Shown here: positions 13,201 to 15,774 of the stretch, in pieces
Numbering within the stretch: the first letter of the stretch is position 1
Layout of the letters: the number at the start of each line of letters is the position of its first letter
NCBI GenBank assembly: GCA_964416925.1
Contig: CAYQFQ010000016.1
Span: 1-15,774 of the forward strand
Length of the DNA: 15,774 nt
DNA from: CAYQFQ01 sp964416925
Lineage (GTDB): Bacteria > Patescibacteriota > Minisyncoccia > Phycocordibacterales > GWA1-40-21
Direction: 5' to 3'
Translations under genes and position numbers: made by a program
The notes under the pieces: generated by a model
Seen by the model: only the letters and a program-made list of their open reading frames with translations
The model's database searches: none
What the model was told of the DNA's origin: nothing

Positions 13201-13771
13201 TTTCATACAAAGGAGCAAGATTCAGTCTAACTTCGGAATCAATAAGAGAAATCTCATATCTATCAAAACCTTTGCTGTCGATTTTTTTATCGATTTTTAC
13301 AGGAATAGAAAACAAATAAAACTGTTTTGAAACAAACTTTGGTTCCTGCTCAGTATTCTCCGTCTTAAAGAGAGTATTTTTCTCATCTACTTCAACCCCC
13401 TCTTGTTCAATTACTTGTTCCTCAAGCACTTCAAACTCAAACTTACCAAAACGAATTAACGTCTCCTTCGTATAGGTATCATTTTTTGCCTTATTATAGA
13501 TTTCTTGAATCTGTGAAGCGATGTCTTTTTGCCTTTTGTATTCAGAAGCAATCTCTTCCGTGACGTCTTTTGGGTCAGTATTATAATATAACTCTAAGTT
13601 AACTTTTTCATTTAAATTACCATCAGTGTCGCCATTCAGAAGATTAACAATCTGAAAATACTCAGTAGGAAGTTTTATGTCTAAAGGAGTTCCTCTACTA
13701 AAACCACCAGGACGTGTAAGGCTTAGGTAACCTAAACAGTATTTTATGTATGAATTGAGAGAGAAATTCAT
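10253..13771 (-). CDS. SF1 helicase with C-terminal Vsr/DUF559-like nuclease, probable defence protein
   Basis: The protein has 1172 residues from the second of two adjacent ATG codons. Residues 1-300 are an uncharacterised N-terminal region. The helicase has Walker A QGPPGTGKSE at about 331-340, a long helical insertion (about 400-740), Walker B YVILDEASQ at 762-770, motif III GDPEQ at 790-794, QYHYRS at 848-853, motif V EGIQGDEKD and motif VI NVAFSRAR near 1011-1018. Residues about 1060-1160 form a restriction-endonuclease-fold domain, with the Asp of KMDFVV, the LAIECDG motif, and the DIQRQRVLESAGW and FRLGYSE elements typical of Vsr/MTES_1575-type nucleases. Similar helicase-Vsr fusions occur in defence islands (DUF4011-helicase-Vsr type), usually longer. 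It probably unwinds and cuts foreign DNA. The start choice rests on TATATT six bases upstream of the second ATG. Confidence 0.85.
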   Translation of the reverse strand: MNFSLNSYIKYCLGYLSLTRPGGFSRGTPLDIKLPTEYFQIVNLLNGDTDGNLNEKVNLELYYNTDPKDVTEEIASEYKRQKDIASQIQEIYNKAKNDTYTKETLIRFGKFEFEVLEEQVIEQEGVEVDEKNTLFKTENTEQEPKFVSKQFYLFSIPVKIDKKIDSKGFDRYEISLIDSEVRLNLAPLYEIFTSYQKEGLVYEFLSEYVQNESKFAIPVLNNEPFIDLWHSLKAKLRLTDVSFNENSFTLEDIRLTLSPRSNFFLVEDLTNLLKKEDSILEGTSLSSWFSETGLNDNTCVCEEKSLYFPFPYDKYQRATTSLLGNKASIIQGPPGTGKSETISNLISHLAVNRNKVLFVSQKAQALKVVKDKLKTLKVPLFFGYVPSARVEQTLDEEGDTISAQLASLDTYFNISSNTERPDIEKFTQNTEALLSKKDRTVTLERELFELVEKLKEYLFLDELPEFNKENILSNFTEELYVSYINTQKKINENELEIKKLAAFSEKFVIDSGLFSECTFSHLIENVLNDVKKTGFDRSFILGRYINNLSRKFRLKSCIDTLPKEIFEEINVILSKNISRRQAAKEVEELLFFCLYWESIYENKKLRNSILEIETNLNLSEKDFDSLAVFLKKNSINVIQLITYLTERRIIIDNIQSLREQIVNLKDEILNKDNLTRKDIVSQYLKTIINENIKNSITKIKVLRKLRDIEKAFKKSKKAFKTFDKLKSDPTNFQTILDVVPVWIMDLDDASRLIPLVPNLFDYVILDEASQCNIAYTLPSMFRGKKSIFVGDPEQMRDTTIMFKSNQAFDQLASRYSVPESLQIKPTGTAVQSVLDIAKTRFGLPKILQYHYRSPMELIGFSNKHFYEPKGKRLIALNNRYLTYKDTNKIMLVHSTSSNIQDVSDKTNKAEALKALELYLEMSNDPKYQGKSFAILSFFNDQADLIRKVFEENKIRESDKLKIAIIEGIQGDEKDIVIYSFVIKDASQKNQYIPLTGETGDIKADINAGRVNVAFSRARLQTHCIVSMPIEKIPTGIWIKKYLEYVRDSAEVSVTDLKLKKFDSYFEEEFYYLLKKKLGKKYTIQNQVESCGFKMDFVVTNTDTGKQLAIECDGPTHFANHIDEAYGIYVESDIQRQRVLESAGWTFFRLGYSEWIENDKNKEEIVSNIKSII

Positions 13772-13777
13772 CATTAC

Positions 13778-13806
13778 AATATAACATAAGTCTGGTTCTG
13801 TTTGAA
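13778..13806 (-). promoter_or_regulatory. Leaderless promoter of the helicase-nuclease gene
   Basis: On the minus strand TTCAAA (13806-13801), a 17-base spacer and TATATT (13783-13778), then six bases to the second ATG (13771). Confidence 0.5.
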
Positions 13807-13860
13807 GCTATATATGTTATTAAGATATTTTACAATAAAAGAGTATAATAAATGTAAATT

Positions 13861-13891
13861 TTGATTATAAAGGGTTTTTATCAACTAAATA
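13861..13891 (+). promoter_or_regulatory. Leaderless promoter of the PH-like gene
   Basis: TTGATT (13861-13866) and TAAATA (13886-13891), 19 bases apart, then six bases and the ATG at 13898. The promoter is divergent from that of the helicase gene within a 123-base gap. Confidence 0.45.
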
Positions 13892-13897
13892 TAAAAA

Positions 13898-14689
13898 ATG
13901 TTTAAATTCGTAGAAAATTTCTTAGAAAAGAGAAGGATTGCAAAAGAAAAAGAGGAAGCAAAAACTAAGTACAGTCAAATACTAAATAAATTTTTAAACG
14001 ATGGGGTTTTAGACAAAAAAGAAGAATCTGAACTTGAAGAGTTTTTGAGTAAGAATAATTTAAGTAAGGATGATGTAAAAGAGGCTAATTCTCGTGCTTG
14101 TTCCTTAGTCTTCGATGACATATCTAGTGACAAAAGGATAACAGAAGAAGAAAAGAATAAACTTGAAGCATTAATGAAACAATTCAATCTATCTACAGAA
14201 GAATTTTCTTTTGACCAAAAATCTTTTAATAAATACTACACGCTATCTTTAATTGAAAAAGGAGTTCTCCCCACACCAAATATTAATGGTCTCAGTGTCA
14301 TTTTAAAAGATGATGAAATAATTCACTGGATGTGCCATGCTGAACTTAAGAAACTTAAAAAAGTTACCCAAAAAATAAATTACGGTGGATTTACTGGTTC
14401 GGTAAAAATAATGGCTGGTATAAGATACCGAGTAGGGTCTATAAATGTATCTCGTGATACTAGGGAAATAATGTCAGTTGAAGATAGCGGAAATTTTTGG
14501 CTAACGAACCAAAGAATTGGTTTTTTGGGTGTAAGAAAAAACTTTTCTTTGCCATATAAAAGAATACTTTCGTTTGAGTTAAGTAAAAATTTAATTTGTA
14601 TCCACAAAGACGGAAAAGAAAATCCATATTTTATAGAAGTCGACGACGTAGAAATTCCAGCGATGATAATCTCAAATCTTTTGAACTAG
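13898..14689 (+). CDS. Protein with duplicated helical domain and bacterial PH-like domain
   Basis: The protein has 263 residues. A basic/acidic amphipathic N-terminus (1-25) is followed by two tandem related units (about 33-60 and 76-103). Each has the pattern short acidic turn, DKKEESELEEFLSKNNLSKDDV or TEEEKNKLEALMKQFNLSTEEF, resembling TerB/EF-hand-like helical pairs. From about 135 to the end is a beta-rich region with GNFWLTNQRIGFLG (198-211), which recalls bacterial PH-like (YokE/bPH) domains. No membrane segment is present. Such proteins may bind membranes or partners; the role here is unknown. It is divergent from the helicase gene, and its TAG overlaps the convergent recombinase stop within one CTAG. 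Confidence 0.6.
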   Translation: MFKFVENFLEKRRIAKEKEEAKTKYSQILNKFLNDGVLDKKEESELEEFLSKNNLSKDDVKEANSRACSLVFDDISSDKRITEEEKNKLEALMKQFNLSTEEFSFDQKSFNKYYTLSLIEKGVLPTPNINGLSVILKDDEIIHWMCHAELKKLKKVTQKINYGGFTGSVKIMAGIRYRVGSINVSRDTREIMSVEDSGNFWLTNQRIGFLGVRKNFSLPYKRILSFELSKNLICIHKDGKENPYFIEVDDVEIPAMIISNLLN

Positions 14690-15594
14690 CTATAATTTAC
14701 GCAAGACTCATTTAATGGATGCTTTGTCATCTGTCCTCTTAAGTGCTCAGCACTAGCAGCCAAATATATTGTCGTAGTCTTTATATCACTATGTCCCATC
14801 ATTTTTGATAAACTATAAATGTCACAACCTCCCTCTAGCATCAGAGTCGCAAAAGTATGTCTAAGTTTATGTACTGTAAATTTCGCCTGCGAAACTTCCC
14901 GTACTTTATCTACTAATTTTTTAAGTCCATTATCTGTAAAACCAATATTGCCACGGAGAGACGAGAAAAATTCAGGATTTGTTTTGTTTAATCTTTTCCT
15001 TTCATCTCTGTATCGTTTCAAACTTTGAGCAAGTGTGAAACTAATTGGTATGATTCTGTCTTTGTTACCCTTACCTTGTCGAACAAATAGGGTAAGATTA
15101 TCTAAGTCTATGTCTGTATATTTTAGATTGAGCAGTTCTTGCTTCCTTAGGCCAGCAAATATAAACGTAGAGAATATTGCGTGATTTCTATATCTTAAGA
15201 AATTATATTCGTAAGGATAGTTATAGACGATTTCTAACAGCCTCAATGTGACTTGTTTTGTTAATTTGGTCGGCAACCGCTTTTCGAGCTTCGGGACTTC
15301 AATATCAAGAATCGGGTTTTTCTCAAGATATCCTTGTTTCACACACCAACGAAAAAATACAAGCAGTGTCTTATGATAGACAATAAAAGTATTCACCGAC
15401 CACTTACGCTCCGCTCTACCCATATAAAATAAAGTCCGCACTTTTTCATCAGTAATCTGTCCAATTTCACTTATATCAGAAAATCTACAAAAAGCATTTA
15501 TAACATACTTATACCTCCTAATCGTGTCTCTTGAATATCCACGTATTGAAAGTGAATAATCACAAAACTTCTGCAACAAAATTAAAATATCCAT
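14686..15594 (-). CDS. Tyrosine recombinase (tRNA-proximal integrase)
   Basis: This is a complete integrase of 302 residues from the ATG at 15594, with an N-terminal core-binding domain followed by the catalytic domain. Active-site residues are all present: Arg150 in GLRKQE, Lys178 in KGNKDR, His242 and Arg245 in HKLRHTFA, His268 in MMGHSD, and Tyr277 in TIYLAAS. A GTG at 15648 would add 18 residues; neither start has a clear ribosome site. Its 5' end faces the tRNA-Lys gene about 130 bases away, the usual place for the integrase that made the insertion. It probably recognises the 45-bp tRNA-derived core. Confidence 0.88.
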   Translation of the reverse strand: MDILILLQKFCDYSLSIRGYSRDTIRRYKYVINAFCRFSDISEIGQITDEKVRTLFYMGRAERKWSVNTFIVYHKTLLVFFRWCVKQGYLEKNPILDIEVPKLEKRLPTKLTKQVTLRLLEIVYNYPYEYNFLRYRNHAIFSTFIFAGLRKQELLNLKYTDIDLDNLTLFVRQGKGNKDRIIPISFTLAQSLKRYRDERKRLNKTNPEFFSSLRGNIGFTDNGLKKLVDKVREVSQAKFTVHKLRHTFATLMLEGGCDIYSLSKMMGHSDIKTTTIYLAASAEHLRGQMTKHPLNESCVNYS

Positions 15595-15684
15595 TATACT
15601 TGTGCATCTCAAGTAGAAATATTTATTTAAGTATTTTTTCAAGCCCACGACCTATTCACCACGGGAAGTGGTCTATCAAAATAA

Positions 15685-15702
15685 GCTATTTTCCAAAATA
15701 GC
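15685..15702 (-). terminator. Terminator of the tRNA-Lys gene
   Basis: GCTATTTT-gg-AAAATAGC on the minus strand is followed by TTATTTT, 20 bases after the tRNA 3' end. Because it lies inside the island, the island supplies the new terminator of the tRNA. Confidence 0.65.
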
Positions 15703-15719
15703 CCTTTAAATATATATGA

Positions 15720-15764
15720 TGTGCCCCCAGTAGGAATCGAACCTACGACCATCTCCTTAAAAGG
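15720..15764. repeat. tRNA-proximal attachment site
   Basis: This is the second copy of the perfect 45-bp direct repeat, forming the 3' half of the tRNA-Lys gene. Identity with 5034-5078 ends at the anticodon stem (15765 G against 5079 A). Confidence 0.9.
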
Positions 15765-15774
15765 GAGCTGCTCT
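15722..15774 (-). tRNA. tRNA-Lys (UUU), partial, 5' half beyond the window
   Basis: On the minus strand the fragment reads AGAGCA (end of the D-arm), anticodon stem CUCC, loop CUUUUAA with anticodon UUU, GGAG, variable UGGUC, T-arm GUAGG-UUCGAUU-CCUAC, acceptor UGGGGGC and discriminator A. CCA is not encoded (ACA follows). The 5' part should begin GCCCCCA outside the window. Confidence 0.9.

Larger units (their letters stand above)
5034..15764. mobile_element. Integrative island inserted in tRNA-Lys
   Basis: The element is bounded by a perfect 45-bp direct repeat (5034-5078 and 15720-15764) that copies the 3' half of the tRNA-Lys gene, as made by tyrosine-recombinase integration into tRNA genes. 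A complete tyrosine recombinase lies within about 130 bases of the tRNA-proximal copy and a second lies about 200 bases from the distal copy. Cargo comprises a zinc-ribbon/HTH protein, membrane proteins, a DUF3800 protein, an SF1 helicase-nuclease and a PH-like protein. No replication or conjugation genes are seen, so it would need help to move between cells. The length is about 10.7 kb. Confidence 0.85.

Noticed and set aside
1..15774. CRISPR array or insertion sequence
   Set aside because: No short regular direct repeats with spacers were seen, and no DDE or HUH transposase gene. The repeats are long, palindromic and separated by genes.

Overview
The window is AT-rich bacterial DNA using the standard genetic code. 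Two accessory regions lie side by side at a tRNA-Lys(UUU) gene, whose 3' half sits on the minus strand at the right edge. No rRNA or housekeeping gene is present, so the host cannot be named. Low GC, very short intergenic signals and a repeated 'minus-10 box, six bases, ATG' layout (leaderless mRNAs) would suit a candidate-phyla (Patescibacteria-like) genome, but that is a guess.

Region 1 (about 200-5033) is a cassette-like array. Three leftward genes encode methyltransferase-fold proteins (521-1543, 2789-3535, 3932-4894); the last two are clear paralogues. One rightward gene encodes a small membrane protein (1993-2256). Between them lie copies of a repeat of about 350 bp made almost entirely of nested palindromes. 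The stem sequences change from copy to copy while the pairing is kept. Each repeat contains the tRNA-Lys 3'-end sequence, split by a variable hairpin. Each full copy ends in a conserved tail of about 30 codons that has no start codon and stops at or just inside the 3' end of the next convergent gene. At the far left is a GC-richer stretch (1-190) read leftward from a good promoter; it is either a structured RNA or the start of a gene.

Region 2 (5034-15764) is an integrative island of about 10.7 kb, bounded by a perfect 45-bp direct repeat of the tRNA-Lys 3' half running from the anticodon loop to just past the discriminator base. Tyrosine recombinases lie near both ends: one (14686-15594) next to the tRNA and one (5286-6215) next to the distal repeat. 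Inside are a zinc-ribbon/HTH protein, a candidate structured RNA, two small membrane or secreted proteins, a DUF3800 protein, a 24-codon ORF followed by a G-quadruplex-type stretch, a two-helix membrane protein, a large SF1 helicase with a C-terminal nuclease domain, and a divergent protein with a duplicated helical domain and a PH-like domain. The helicase-nuclease with its neighbours reads as defence-type cargo.

The two regions meet at a junction where the repeat array runs directly into the tRNA-derived attachment site. This suggests the array was already downstream of tRNA-Lys, or was built by recombination at the same sequence, before the island inserted. The most unusual part of the window is the array: tRNA-mimicking, covarying repeats with a conserved peptide tail, separating diverging methyltransferase-like genes.
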